64,000 nt of DNA from Chitinophaga arvensicola. GTDB taxonomy: Bacteria; Bacteroidota; Bacteroidia; Chitinophagales; Chitinophagaceae. The stretch covers positions 2,012,979 to 2,076,978 of the forward strand of contig NZ_FOJG01000002.1 of assembly GCF_900110835.1 (NCBI RefSeq). Direction: 5' to 3'. Numbering within the stretch: position 1 is the stretch's first letter; each line of letters begins with the position of its first letter. The position numbers were made by a program, and so were the translations under genes. The notes beneath the pieces were generated by a model. It saw only the letters and a program-made list of their open reading frames with translations, ran no database searches and was not told the DNA's origin. Of the stretch, positions 9,410 through 18,349 are shown in pieces.

Positions 9410-9994
9410 TCAGTGGTGGGAAAACAATAAGAAGAAAGAAATTACAACCGGCGACACGCGCATTCTCAGGAGCTTCATGCCCCTGGTTTTCTGATTTTTA
9501 ACCGTTTGGAGGGAAATGGCCAGGATTTCGGCGATCTGTTCGTTTTTCAGTCCTTCAATATAACTCATACGGACAATCTTCCCGCATTGCTCGGGCAGGT
9601 TGCTGATCTCACGGTACACCAACCGGAAAACTTCCATACGGATGATGTCCTGATCTTCCCCTGTGGCTGCCGCTTCCTGTGCGTGGAGAAATTTGGCCTG
9701 CCGCTCTTTGCTATGCTGCGCCCCCTTCAGGAAATTAAGCGCCGCATTTCGTGTAGCCTTGTACAGGAAATCCTTCAAATGCCGGAGATCTTCGAAGTCA
9801 TATGGCTTCTGCCATAATTTTTCAAAGACATCCTGCACCATATCTTCCGCATGCCCCGGCTCACCGATGATTGTTTCGGCGTAGTGGCAAAGCGTGCTGT
9901 AATACTCCTGAAAGATATAAGAATAATGCAATGTATCTCCCGAACTCAATCCACGCAAGAGCTGATGTTCACTATAAGATGATTTCCACGCCAA
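9410..9994 (-). CDS. ECF RNA polymerase sigma factor
   Basis: A 194-residue ECF sigma-70. Region 2 spans about residues 25-95 (EDMVQDVFEKLW and YKATRNAALNFL) and region 4 about 130-180 (LPEQCGKIVRMSYIEGLKNEQIAEILAISLQTVKN). The only start giving a complete region 2 is a TTG at 9994; no in-frame ATG lies close upstream. The protein ends in a short hydrophobic tail (VVISFFLLFSHH), a feature shared in kind with the other ECF factor in the window. It presumably directs transcription of the SusCD operon when FecR lets it go. Confidence 0.92.
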   Translation of the reverse strand: MAWKSSYSEHQLLRGLSSGDTLHYSYIFQEYYSTLCHYAETIIGEPGHAEDMVQDVFEKLWQKPYDFEDLRHLKDFLYKATRNAALNFLKGAQHSKERQAKFLHAQEAAATGEDQDIIRMEVFRLVYREISNLPEQCGKIVRMSYIEGLKNEQIAEILAISLQTVKNQKTRGMKLLRMRVSPVVISFFLLFSHH

Positions 9995-10148
9995 GTTTGC
10001 AGCCCAATTTTTAGTTGAGATGTAAAAATAGAAAAAAAATTAAGCTATTAAAATGTTATTGACCGGCGGAAAAACGGATTTGGAAGAGGTCCTTCCCAAA
10101 ACATACCTCTCTTTATATATAATAAATAGCTGAAGGGCCGGGCGTTAA

Positions 10149-11672
10149 TTATTCTTTTGCGATCATTCTGATATCATCCGGTTTCCAGGTTTGGTCAAAG
10201 TACGGGGCCAAAGGACCATAAAAACGCATAAGGGGAAACCATCCCTTTCCCGCAACTGTTTTAATCCAATTCTTCTCTTTGCCTTTAGGCGCATCCGGAC
10301 CAAAATACACATCAACGGAACCATCACTATTGATTTGCGGGCCGGAATACTGGCTCAGGGAAGGAAACCGGTTCCCGTTACGGAGCATGGAACGGCTTTG
10401 CGCATCGTATACTACTACCGACCAGAAATTTTTTACCGGAATATTACCCGGGATATGTAACTGATAATTTTTACCCCCATCCAAAAATTCACCATTCGCA
10501 TCGCGGGGCGTCCATAAATATTGAGAACCTCCACCCACAATTTTTTTCACCATAGCTGGCGACATCCCAATGGCGATATAGGCGAAGGCCGCCCTGCGGT
10601 CAGTATTTACATACCCTTGCGAATCCCATGTGGCACTCCCTCCTACAAAAGCCCACTCCCAGTGTTTGTCGCTATATACCATTTTCGCGGTGTCGGAAGA
10701 CGCAAAACTGTTGACACGCGCCATAGCCGATGCGGTTTTTGCAGCATCTTCCAACAATGCTTTACGGTCAGCATCTTTTTGAAAAGATTTGCCTTTTTCA
10801 ATTCCAACCGAAGCAAGCAAAAATCGCTCATTACTTTGCAAACATCCGTCAGGCTCCTCCGATATAAGCTCGGCGAGGTCCTCAAAAAAGTGATAGTTAT
10901 CACTGAATATCGTATTCACTTCTTTACCGGAACCATTTACAAAACTTGTGGCAGGAGGATTGGTTGCAGCGGAAAGTGGATAAATCTTTGTTGTCTTCAT
11001 CAATGCCACTGCTTTATCAGGCTTACCATCCTGCATAAAGCCCCGTACACCTAAGCTCACTTTGAAAGTTGTGCATTTCAATGTGATATATCCCCCGGGA
11101 ACTTTACCAGAATACCCCGGTGGCAATAACAGAAATTTACCTCCCAGTCCTTTATCGGCACCGGTAGGCCCGATACCGGCCAATTCATTTTGCCACATAT
11201 CGCTGATGCCACCCAACATCATGGCAGGCAGTTCTATTACCACCGGACCGTCCCGCTTAAGATCAAGTGAAGCCAAACCATATACCGTTTCCGTGTTCCC
11301 CGTGAGCAGCAATGTTTCGCTGTCCATCAATGACTCCCATATCACCAACTGGTTGGGCGTACCCGCCCCTGCAGCCGCCACCCCTTTCCATACATTATAC
11401 CATGACACCGCATGCATCTGATCCAGGTATACTTCAATTGCACGGTTATATACCAGGGCATCCGATAATTTTTTCACCGCATCTGCAGTCGGATATCCGT
11501 TTCTAAATTCAAAGTCGCCCAATCTTGATTTTAAAGTCTCCGTTTCAATCCAGCCATGAGCATCAGATCCAGCCCCTGTGGATTTACCTGCTTTTTCATT
11601 TTTTACGGATGGAGGTGTACTGTTGCAAGCTGCTAAAAGACACGCGAGCAGGAATGATAGTATATATTTCAT
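10149..11672 (-). CDS. DUF1254/DUF1214 lipoprotein
   Basis: About 507 residues. The start at 11672 gives a clean lipoprotein signal (MKYILSFLLACLLAAC); an upstream ATG at 11690 adds six residues. The middle (ALVYNRAIEVYLDQMHAVSWYN to PPGYSG) matches DUF1254, and the C-terminal 150 residues (FAYIAIGMSPAM, LWTPRDANGEFLDGGKNYQLHIPG, FWSVVVYDAQSRSML) match DUF1214. Proteins with this pair are widespread, often exported and of unknown biochemical role. It stands alone, 154 bp from the ECF gene on the same strand, with no clear operon partner. Confidence 0.9.
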   Translation of the reverse strand: MKYILSFLLACLLAACNSTPPSVKNEKAGKSTGAGSDAHGWIETETLKSRLGDFEFRNGYPTADAVKKLSDALVYNRAIEVYLDQMHAVSWYNVWKGVAAAGAGTPNQLVIWESLMDSETLLLTGNTETVYGLASLDLKRDGPVVIELPAMMLGGISDMWQNELAGIGPTGADKGLGGKFLLLPPGYSGKVPGGYITLKCTTFKVSLGVRGFMQDGKPDKAVALMKTTKIYPLSAATNPPATSFVNGSGKEVNTIFSDNYHFFEDLAELISEEPDGCLQSNERFLLASVGIEKGKSFQKDADRKALLEDAAKTASAMARVNSFASSDTAKMVYSDKHWEWAFVGGSATWDSQGYVNTDRRAAFAYIAIGMSPAMVKKIVGGGSQYLWTPRDANGEFLDGGKNYQLHIPGNIPVKNFWSVVVYDAQSRSMLRNGNRFPSLSQYSGPQINSDGSVDVYFGPDAPKGKEKNWIKTVAGKGWFPLMRFYGPLAPYFDQTWKPDDIRMIAKE

Positions 11673-11690
11673 AAAAAACCGGTTATCCAT

Positions 11691-12007
11691 AAATTCCAGA
11701 TCAATTGTATAAACAGGCCGTATGCCTCCATCAACAGTGGTTTTTGTATTAAATATTTCTTAATACATCCACATCACGACGAACGACGATTGAAATTTGC
11801 TTGCTTATGCTCAGAGAGAAGGAACGCTAAATAACCAGCAGCAGGATATTGCCTGGCAATGCGATAGCGGGGACTTATCTTTATTATCGAAATTTGTTAT
11901 TATCGATGTATGCCCCCTGATTTAACCCCTAAGTGCCTTAAATTGTTTAGCAGATTTTCGCCGGAACTTTAGAGAGAGGTGAGCGGAGAGATAAATACTG
12001 CCTCACG
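11691..12007. other. Intergenic region with a short direct repeat
   Basis: No gene is visible in this 317-bp gap. It holds an exact 10-bp direct repeat TTATTATCGA at 11881-11890 and 11897-11906, one and a half helical turns apart, which could be a regulator site for the gene at 10149-11672. It is too short and too far upstream to be sure. Confidence 0.35.
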
Positions 12008-12796
12008 CTACATTTCAAGAAAGCGGGGGATCATGGCCATCAGCAGGTCTGTTCTTTGCGTGAGTACCGAATGCATGGTTCCCGGCAAAATAGCAAGTTG
12101 TGAGGCAGGCATCGACAGCTCCCCCAGGCTTCCTCCGCCCAGCAATCTATACAGCGAAACGGTATGTTCGGGTTGAATAATATCAGCATCGCCGGCAATA
12201 ATCAACGCAGGAGCCGGGATTTTACGGATGGCATCCTCAGACCAATGCTGTACTTCCTGTTCAAAAGTTCTTACTTTATCGAGCAGCTTCGCCCAGTCAT
12301 CAGGTCTTGGAGCGGTACGCAGATATGCTGTTTCAAAGGGCGAACCTTTCAGCATTTGTTCCATGATTGTTGCATTAAACAACGTACCGAGATCGGGATG
12401 TCTCCCATTGCTTTGGTAGCTAACCGACGCCAGGATAAGTTTCCTCACCAGCTCCGGATGGGTCATAGCTACACGTAAAGCTACGCCAGCACCTGTACTG
12501 TAGCCAAAAATATCGGTTTGCGGTATGTCCAGGAAACGGAGTAGCGCCATCACATCACCGGCGAGCTGCTCATAGGAAAGCGGACGTTCCGGAAGATCTG
12601 CAGTATGCCCATAGCCTTGAAATTCAAGCGCAATTACCTGCCGGTCTTTTGCCAGTAACGGAATTAATTTTCCGAATGCGGTATCAATCCCCGAAAGCGC
12701 CCCCGGCAGCAGCAGCAGTGGCTTGCCCACTCCATGCACTTCGTAATATAGTTGCAGTCCGTTAACAGGAGCATAGCTCCCCTGAATTGTTGTCAT
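12008..12796 (-). CDS. Alpha/beta hydrolase
   Basis: A 262-residue alpha/beta-hydrolase fold protein without a signal peptide, so probably cytoplasmic. The oxyanion region is LLLLPGALSGID near residue 30; the nucleophile elbow is GYSTGAG near 100 with Ser as the catalytic residue; the acid is probably the Asp in IAGDADIIQPEH and the His lies in LPGTMHSVL. The substrate cannot be told. It follows the Crp/Fnr-type regulator gene at 12863-13429 on the same strand (66 bp apart) and could be its target. Confidence 0.9.
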   Translation of the reverse strand: MTTIQGSYAPVNGLQLYYEVHGVGKPLLLLPGALSGIDTAFGKLIPLLAKDRQVIALEFQGYGHTADLPERPLSYEQLAGDVMALLRFLDIPQTDIFGYSTGAGVALRVAMTHPELVRKLILASVSYQSNGRHPDLGTLFNATIMEQMLKGSPFETAYLRTAPRPDDWAKLLDKVRTFEQEVQHWSEDAIRKIPAPALIIAGDADIIQPEHTVSLYRLLGGGSLGELSMPASQLAILPGTMHSVLTQRTDLLMAMIPRFLEM

Positions 12797-12862
12797 CCTG
12801 ATCGTTTTTTTACCAACAAATCTCAGGACTAAAAAAGAAACAAATCTTGGTCTGCACCAACA

Positions 12863-13429
12863 TCAGAATTTAACATGGTTGAAAAGCCTGCTAAAATTAG
12901 TGGGATCTATTCCTAAATAAGAGGCGATATATTTATGCGGCACCAGCTGGAGTAAGTGCGGGCTTTTACTACAAAAATTTTTATACCGCTCTTCTATCGT
13001 CAGGGCACGCAGTTCGATATGAAGATTGATCATATCTGCCAGCATCGCTTCCATCATGCGCCTGAACAATCGCTCTATCTGCTGCGACTGATCAATGAGT
13101 TGTTGCAGATCCGTATAACTGATGTATTCCAATTCGCTGTCTGTCAAACAAACCAAATGGTATTTAGAAGGCACCTGGAACGAAAATGATTCCGCAATAG
13201 CACATAGCAATGGAAAATAGGAAAAAGAGAGGGTATAGATTTTGTCGCCCGTGTCAAAATAAGACATCTGAACGCCGCTTTTTACGAAGTAAAGATCCCG
13301 CTGCACCTGCCCTGGTATAGTGATAAAATCGCCTTTCCTGAACGACCTGGTTTTAAAACCATCTGTCAATAAATGATAATCAGCCGGATGAATGTTGTGA
13401 AATTGTTTGAAAAATTCATAGCGTTCCAT
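12863..13429 (-). CDS. Crp/Fnr-family transcriptional regulator
   Basis: About 188 residues from an ATG at 13429 (MERYEFFKQF); the longer open frame up to 13624 overlaps the divergent gene and is unlikely to be coding. It has an N-terminal cyclic-nucleotide-binding-type beta roll (FRKGDFITIPGQVQRDLYFVKSG) and a C-terminal helix-turn-helix with IASYLGIDPTNFSRL. This is the short Bacteroidota form with few family-specific residues left in the nucleotide pocket. It is transcribed away from a second Crp/Fnr gene, and an alpha/beta hydrolase gene follows it. Confidence 0.88.
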   Translation of the reverse strand: MERYEFFKQFHNIHPADYHLLTDGFKTRSFRKGDFITIPGQVQRDLYFVKSGVQMSYFDTGDKIYTLSFSYFPLLCAIAESFSFQVPSKYHLVCLTDSELEYISYTDLQQLIDQSQQIERLFRRMMEAMLADMINLHIELRALTIEERYKNFCSKSPHLLQLVPHKYIASYLGIDPTNFSRLFNHVKF

Positions 13430-13578
13430 AAACCAGTACTCTTTGCTACAATTTAAAGATCTTTTGCGGATCATTGGGGTTATCAATATACACACAGTGA
13501 ATGAACTCATCAAATGACGGGCACTTTCAAAAGAAATATAAAAAGCATAATTTGGATGAACATTACCGAAAGTAAAAA

Positions 13579-14160
13579 ATGATGATAGACAAACTGTTTT
13601 CGAACTTCGATAATTACCTTCCACTCGATGCGGCCGAAAGAGAAGATCTGGCCGGAAGGGTGATTGAGCGGAAAATAAAGCGGAGGCAATTTATATTACA
13701 GGAAAATGATGTTTGCAGGCATTATACTTTTGTGGCGGAGGGATGTTTCAAAAAATTCCAGGTAGACGACAAAGGCACTGAACATAATCTGCAGTTTGCC
13801 GCCGAGGGTGACTGGCTGATGGAAATCGGCAGCTTTTATTTCGAAAAGCCCAGCCGTGTTTATATTGAGGCCATAGAACCCGCTGTTATATTTCAGATCT
13901 CCCGCCAAAACCTTTATCATCTGTATGATAATAATCCCAAGTTCGACAGGAATTTCAGGGTGATAGTAGAAAACCGTTTAGTGGAAACAGAAAACAGGGT
14001 TTTACAGGCGATCAGTTCCACCGCAGAGGAACGTTACCTTGCCTTCATTAAGCAATATCCGCACCTGCTGTCAAGACTCCCCAATACCCAGATTGCTTCC
14101 TACCTGGGTATTACACCCGAATTCCTGAGTAAAGTCCGTAAAGATCTCCTCAAAAAATAA
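13579..14160 (+). CDS. Crp/Fnr-family transcriptional regulator
   Basis: A 193-residue regulator with the cNMP-binding beta roll in residues about 25-115 (RQFILQENDVCRHYTFVAEG, then EGDWLMEIGSFYFEKPS) and a C-terminal helix-turn-helix (NTQIASYLGITPEFLSKVRKDL). Two ATG codons stand in tandem at 13579 and 13582. It shares the 149-bp region 13430-13578 with the oppositely transcribed Crp/Fnr gene, so both probably start from a common control region. An alpha/beta hydrolase gene lies 98 bp downstream. Confidence 0.92.
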   Translation: MMIDKLFSNFDNYLPLDAAEREDLAGRVIERKIKRRQFILQENDVCRHYTFVAEGCFKKFQVDDKGTEHNLQFAAEGDWLMEIGSFYFEKPSRVYIEAIEPAVIFQISRQNLYHLYDNNPKFDRNFRVIVENRLVETENRVLQAISSTAEERYLAFIKQYPHLLSRLPNTQIASYLGITPEFLSKVRKDLLKK

Positions 14161-14228
14161 CCCTCCCCTTAATCTACCTTAAGCGTATTTATTAAGATAG
14201 CTTATGGGCTGCCCGGATCGTTAGCTAT

Positions 14229-14236
14229 TATCTTTG
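14229..14236 (+). promoter_or_regulatory. Bacteroidota-type -7 box
   Basis: The sequence TATCTTTG fits the Bacteroidota -7 consensus TAnnTTTG exactly and lies 23 bp before the ATG at 14259. No clear TTTG -33 element is at the usual distance, so this is a half-supported promoter for the downstream hydrolase. Confidence 0.5.
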
Positions 14237-14258
14237 TTCCATCATCAAATAATAAAAT

Positions 14259-14945
14259 ATGGAACCAACTTATGTATTTATTCCAGGTGGATGGCATGGC
14301 GCATGGGCTTACGACCCGGTGAGGGAAAGACTGGCACAGTCCCGAAAAAAAAGCATGTCATTCACCCTGCCGGGGCTTGAGGCACAACCCGGAATACCAG
14401 ACAAGGGGATCAATTTAGATACACATATTCAGTTCGTGACAGATGTACTTTTAAAAGAAAATCTCAGGGAGGTAATTCTCTGCGGCCATAGCTATGCAGG
14501 GCTGGTGATCACGGGTGTGGCCGACAAGATCCCCGACAGGATTCATGCATTGGTGTATATAGATGCTTATGTTCCTGCGGATGGAGATTCCTGCTGGAGT
14601 CTGACAAGTGATGTTTACCGGCAGCGTTTTGTAACCGGCGCCAGCATAGATGGCTTCACGGTGGCCAACCCTCCCGGATCAGATACCCGGAGAAGACCGC
14701 ATCCACTTGCTACCTTCATGCAAACCCTGAAATTAACCGGGAATTATGAAAGGGTTGTTAACCGCACCTTTATTTATCTCAGTAACTGGGAAGGCTCTCC
14801 CTTTGTTAAACAATATGAGCGCTTAAAAAACGATCCTGGCTGGCATGTTGAAAAAATACATTGCGCGCATAATGTGATGAGAGATCGTCCGGATGAATTA
14901 GTGGATATCTTATGCCGCCTGGAGCCCGGCCCGGTTGACGCGTAA
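14259..14945 (+). CDS. Alpha/beta hydrolase (esterase/hydroxynitrile lyase-like)
   Basis: A 228-residue alpha/beta hydrolase. The start IFIPGGWHGAW-like segment (YVFIPGGWHGAW), the nucleophile elbow CGHSYAG near residue 77 and the typical following helix LVITGVADKIPDRIHALVYIDAYVP place it among small esterases related to plant methyl esterases and hydroxynitrile lyases. The expected catalytic histidine would be in CAHNVMRDRPDEL near the C-terminus, where most relatives have GHxVM. It follows the Crp/Fnr gene, mirroring the hydrolase on the other side of the regulator pair. Substrate unknown. Confidence 0.88.
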   Translation: MEPTYVFIPGGWHGAWAYDPVRERLAQSRKKSMSFTLPGLEAQPGIPDKGINLDTHIQFVTDVLLKENLREVILCGHSYAGLVITGVADKIPDRIHALVYIDAYVPADGDSCWSLTSDVYRQRFVTGASIDGFTVANPPGSDTRRRPHPLATFMQTLKLTGNYERVVNRTFIYLSNWEGSPFVKQYERLKNDPGWHVEKIHCAHNVMRDRPDELVDILCRLEPGPVDA

Positions 14946-15053
14946 ATCTATGCCCGGAGATCCTGGCCGCCTTTTTCCTTTCTTTTAAAATATCTTCGCC
15001 GTTCGATCGTCTACCTTAAAGAATACATGTTTAACATATAGGTATACAAATAA

Positions 15054-16238
15054 ATGGCAAAAAGACTTCCTCTTATTTTTTTACTCTGGATCGGCACCGA
15101 TCTGTATTTTTATCAGGCTATACAAACCCTTATCAGTTCCAGTGCATTGCTATGGAGCTACTGGCTCATCGATTTGCTCGTAATAGCCGGCATTGCAGCG
15201 GTCATTTTCGGCCGGCGCAGTTCCCAGCAAACATTGATTGCCTGGCTGATGGGACTGATGCTGCTGGCTTTTATTCCCCGCTTATTTTCACTCCCTGTGC
15301 TGCTGGTGGAAGATATTACCAGGCTGTTCCGGGGCTTTCCACCACGAGCGATCGGGGTAAGTGAACTTACTTTGGGCACAGCCGGCGTACTGTTCCTGGT
15401 TGTGCTGTTCGGCATTACGCGCGGGCGGCACTTCTACCGCGTAAGGCGTGAAACCATTTACTTCCCGGATCTGCCGGAGGCATTTGACGGCTTTACAATA
15501 ACACAGATAACGGACGTTCATTCCGGCAGCTTTACCAACGCCGCAGGCGTACAGAAAGGACTGGACCTGGTAAACGCCCAGCACAGCGATGTGATCCTGT
15601 TTACCGGCGACCTGGTGAACAACCAGGCATCAGAAATGGCCAGGTGGATACCTGCCTTTGCAGCCTTAAAAGCACCAATGGGGAAATTCTCCGTGCTGGG
15701 GAACCATGATTATGGCGATTATATTCAGTGGGAAACGCCTGAGGCCAAAAGGGCGAATCTTGCCCGTTTAAAGCAGGTACATGGCGAAATCGGCTTCCGG
15801 CTGCTGCTCGATGAAGCCATCACCCTTGAAAAAGGAGGCCAGTCCATTACGCTGTTAGGCGTAGAGAACTGGGGCAAAGGAGGCTTTCATCAATACGGCG
15901 ACTTAAACAAAGCAGCTGCCGGCGTTCCCGACGACGCTTTCAAGGTGCTGATGTCGCATGATCCCTCACATTGGGAAGGCGTAACGCTGGAGCATCATCA
16001 GCGCGTTCATCTCACCTTATCGGGGCATACGCATGGCATGCAGTTCGGCATCGACCTTTTTGGTTTTAAATGGAGCCCTATCAAATATGTGTACAAACAG
16101 TGGGCGGGACTTTATCAGAACAAGGGTCAGTTCCTGTATGTGAACCGTGGATTTGGCTTCATCGGGCTAAAAGGAAGAATCGGTATGTGGCCGGAAGTGG
16201 CGGTAATTACCCTAAAAAAGGGAACTGCGGGTAAGTAA
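15054..16238 (+). CDS. Membrane-anchored metallophosphoesterase
   Basis: A 394-residue protein with about four N-terminal membrane helices (residues 1-125) and a calcineurin-like phosphoesterase domain after residue 145. All metal-binding motifs are present: TDVHSG (D-x-H), GDLVNN (GD), GNHDYGD (GNHD), and SHDPSHW with SGHTHGMQ (GHxH) near the C-terminus. Proteins of this build are annotated as phosphohydrolases acting on envelope lipids or nucleotides; the real substrate is unknown. It is a single gene that ends 18 bp from the convergent AraC gene, without a clear terminator between them. Confidence 0.92.
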   Translation: MAKRLPLIFLLWIGTDLYFYQAIQTLISSSALLWSYWLIDLLVIAGIAAVIFGRRSSQQTLIAWLMGLMLLAFIPRLFSLPVLLVEDITRLFRGFPPRAIGVSELTLGTAGVLFLVVLFGITRGRHFYRVRRETIYFPDLPEAFDGFTITQITDVHSGSFTNAAGVQKGLDLVNAQHSDVILFTGDLVNNQASEMARWIPAFAALKAPMGKFSVLGNHDYGDYIQWETPEAKRANLARLKQVHGEIGFRLLLDEAITLEKGGQSITLLGVENWGKGGFHQYGDLNKAAAGVPDDAFKVLMSHDPSHWEGVTLEHHQRVHLTLSGHTHGMQFGIDLFGFKWSPIKYVYKQWAGLYQNKGQFLYVNRGFGFIGLKGRIGMWPEVAVITLKKGTAGK

Positions 16239-16256
16239 TACTGTTCTCATGCGATG

Positions 16257-17180
16257 TCAGTTAAAAGAACGGCGAAACTCCAGCGGTGAAACGTTGGTCT
16301 TGGTTTTAAACAGTTTGCTGAAAGATTGAAGATGCTCAAATCCTAACTCATAGGCGATTTCGCTGACGGATAAATTGGTGGTAGATAATTTCTCTTTGGC
16401 CAGCTCAATCAGCTTGTTGTGCAGATGCTGCTGGGTATTCTGACCAGTAAGGGATTTCAGCAAACTGCTCAGATAACCCGGTGAAATGTTTAAGTTCTCA
16501 GCAATATAAGTAACGCTGGGTAATCCTTTCAGGGCAAGTGCGCCGCTATCAAAGTAACCGGCGAGCAGATCTTCCAGCCTGGTGAGGATCTCATGGCTGG
16601 CAACCTTGCGGGTAATGAACTGGCGCTGGTAGAATCTCTCTGAATAGGTCAGCAATAGTTCCAGTTGTGCAATGATCACGCTTCCACTGAACCGGTCGAT
16701 ATTGGCGTTATACTCCTGCTCTATATTCTGCGCGATGGCGGCAAGCATCGCTTCTTCCTTATCAGATAAGTACAGCGCTTCGTTCACCGTGTAACTAAAA
16801 AACTCGTATTGCCGGATGTTCTTTGCCAACGGCGTATTCCATAAAAAATCAGGGTGGATCAGGATCATCCAGCCTTCGGGGTGATGTACAACGGCTTCTT
16901 TTTCATATTCCACCCCAAACACCTGCCCGGGCGACATAAAAAACAACACGCCTTCATCGAAATCACTGGTCTGCTGCCCGTACTTGAATTTCGTATGCTT
17001 CACCCTTTTCATGGAAATCGAATAAAAATCATAGATCAGGCTGAACGGACTTTCCGCCAGCGGCCTGTTCAAATCATCCATGTGAACCACGCTGATCAGC
17101 GGATGTGCAGGATTAGGAAGGCCCGCAGCCCGGTGATATTCGGTGATAGTATGAAAACGGAAAATCTGTTGGTTGCTCAT
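16257..17180 (-). CDS. AraC-family transcriptional regulator
   Basis: A 307-residue regulator with an N-terminal cupin-like sensor region and a C-terminal double helix-turn-helix: SVTYIAENLNISPGYLSSLLKSLTG for the first and LSVSEIAYELGFEHLQSFSKLFKTKTNVSPLEFRRSFN for the second and the family signature. It lies 85 bp downstream of the NAD-dependent epimerase gene on the same strand, separated by a hairpin. Such AraC genes beside oxidoreductases often regulate them. Its C-terminus is strikingly similar to the broken AraC tail at 35936-36037. Confidence 0.93.
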   Translation of the reverse strand: MSNQQIFRFHTITEYHRAAGLPNPAHPLISVVHMDDLNRPLAESPFSLIYDFYSISMKRVKHTKFKYGQQTSDFDEGVLFFMSPGQVFGVEYEKEAVVHHPEGWMILIHPDFLWNTPLAKNIRQYEFFSYTVNEALYLSDKEEAMLAAIAQNIEQEYNANIDRFSGSVIIAQLELLLTYSERFYQRQFITRKVASHEILTRLEDLLAGYFDSGALALKGLPSVTYIAENLNISPGYLSSLLKSLTGQNTQQHLHNKLIELAKEKLSTTNLSVSEIAYELGFEHLQSFSKLFKTKTNVSPLEFRRSFN

Positions 17181-17216
17181 CGCTAATAAAGTTCGTTATT
17201 TTCTGGTACACGGCAG

Positions 17217-17245
17217 CCAACTCCCTGATTTAACCAGGGAGTTGG
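17217..17245 (-). terminator. Perfect 11-bp hairpin between epimerase and AraC genes
   Basis: CCAACTCCCTG and CAGGGAGTTGG form an 11-bp perfect stem around a 7-nt loop, 21 bp past the epimerase stop. No T-run follows on the minus strand, so it may act as a weak or factor-assisted terminator, or as an RNA-processing hairpin. Confidence 0.5.
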
Positions 17246-17265
17246 ATCTTACCCATTTTCGCGTC

Positions 17266-18156
17266 TTACCTGGTATAAATGCCGTTTGCTATATCGGTCA
17301 GCAAGGTGTCATGTGTGGGCTGCCAGTTCAAATGCTCCTGTGTCCATATACTGGAGGCAGGACAGTCGATCGCGGCCATTTGTGCAAACCAGCCAAAATG
17401 TGCAGCCGCTGCTTCCGGCGCTATCGACACTACCGGCAGGTTCAGTTGCTGGCCTATGGCTTCCGCGATCGTTTTAACGGTAATGGCTTCTTCGGCGGCG
17501 GCATGATAACGGGCGCGCGGTTCAGCATGTTCTAAAGCCAACCTGAATAAATGGGCTGCATCCATTCTGTTTACAGCATTCCAGCGGTTTTGCCCCTCGC
17601 CTGTATATGCAGATATCCCCTTTTCCCTGGCAATATTGACCAGGATGGGAATAAAACCATGTTTATCGTCGTGGCCATGTACCGATGGCGATAAACGGAT
17701 CACTGCAGCACGGACACCCAATGCAGCTACGGCATCTGCTGCCTGCTCAGACATCCGGGGCCAGGCCGGATTAAACAGCGGAATGATATCTTCGGTAGCC
17801 AGTTCTCCTGGTCGCACCAGCGCTGTACCGGAGGTAACGATAAAAGGACGATCGGAACCAGCCAGCACCCCGCCAATCGTTTCGATGGCAGTTTTATCCA
17901 CTTCACACACTTCCCGGAACCGGCTGAAGTCATGGATAAACCCGGCATGAATCACGCCATCCGATTGAGCGGCGCCGCTCCGGAGGCTTTCCAGGTCTTC
18001 CAGGTCGCCCCGGTGTACTTCCGCGCCTGCGTTGGTGAGCCTTTGGGCGGATGCGTCCGAGCGGGCCAATCCCAGTACCTGGTGACCGGCGCTTATTAAT
18101 TCCTGTACAATGGCCGTACCGATGAAGCCTGTAGCTCCTGTAACAAATATGCGCAT
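17266..18156 (-). CDS. NAD-dependent epimerase/dehydratase family protein
   Basis: A 296-residue extended short-chain dehydrogenase. The dinucleotide-binding motif TGATGFIG sits at residues 7-14, followed by ARSDASAQRL, which suggests NADP preference. It carries the extended-SDR pattern GAEVHRGDLEDLESL and an IRLSPSVHG segment. The usual active-site YxxxK is not evident, as in many atypical SDRs that act as ketone reductases or NAD(P)-binding regulators. The likely role is a cytoplasmic reductase of unknown substrate. The AraC gene follows on the same strand. Confidence 0.88.
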   Translation of the reverse strand: MRIFVTGATGFIGTAIVQELISAGHQVLGLARSDASAQRLTNAGAEVHRGDLEDLESLRSGAAQSDGVIHAGFIHDFSRFREVCEVDKTAIETIGGVLAGSDRPFIVTSGTALVRPGELATEDIIPLFNPAWPRMSEQAADAVAALGVRAAVIRLSPSVHGHDDKHGFIPILVNIAREKGISAYTGEGQNRWNAVNRMDAAHLFRLALEHAEPRARYHAAAEEAITVKTIAEAIGQQLNLPVVSIAPEAAAAHFGWFAQMAAIDCPASSIWTQEHLNWQPTHDTLLTDIANGIYTR

Positions 18157-18309
18157 GATTATTTTTCTTTTGTTGACACAAAGGTCCGCTGCTTTGGCCG
18201 GCCGGATTTATCCAAATCAGTGTTTGATTTAGCTAAAACCGTAAAAACAGGTTGTATTTTATTGTACATTCATAGATGACGAAAATGCGGTCTGATATGT
18301 TAGCCCATT

Positions 18310-18333
18310 CCTGTTCCATCAATAGGGAACAGG
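18310..18333 (+). promoter_or_regulatory. Leader hairpin before a short upstream ORF
   Basis: CCTGTTCC and GGAACAGG form an 8-bp perfect stem. Its 3' arm runs into AGGAG, a strong Shine-Dalgarno match, which is followed by a tiny ORF (ATG at 18340, sequence MILNE, stop at 18355-18357) overlapping the main start at 18350. The hairpin could mask ribosome entry. Confidence 0.4.
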
Positions 18334-18349
18334 AGAAAAATGATCTTAA

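Noticed and set aside
13430..13624. N-terminal extension of the minus-strand Crp/Fnr gene
   Set aside because: The extension overlaps the start of the divergent regulator and has no family similarity; the ATG at 13429 gives a normal length.
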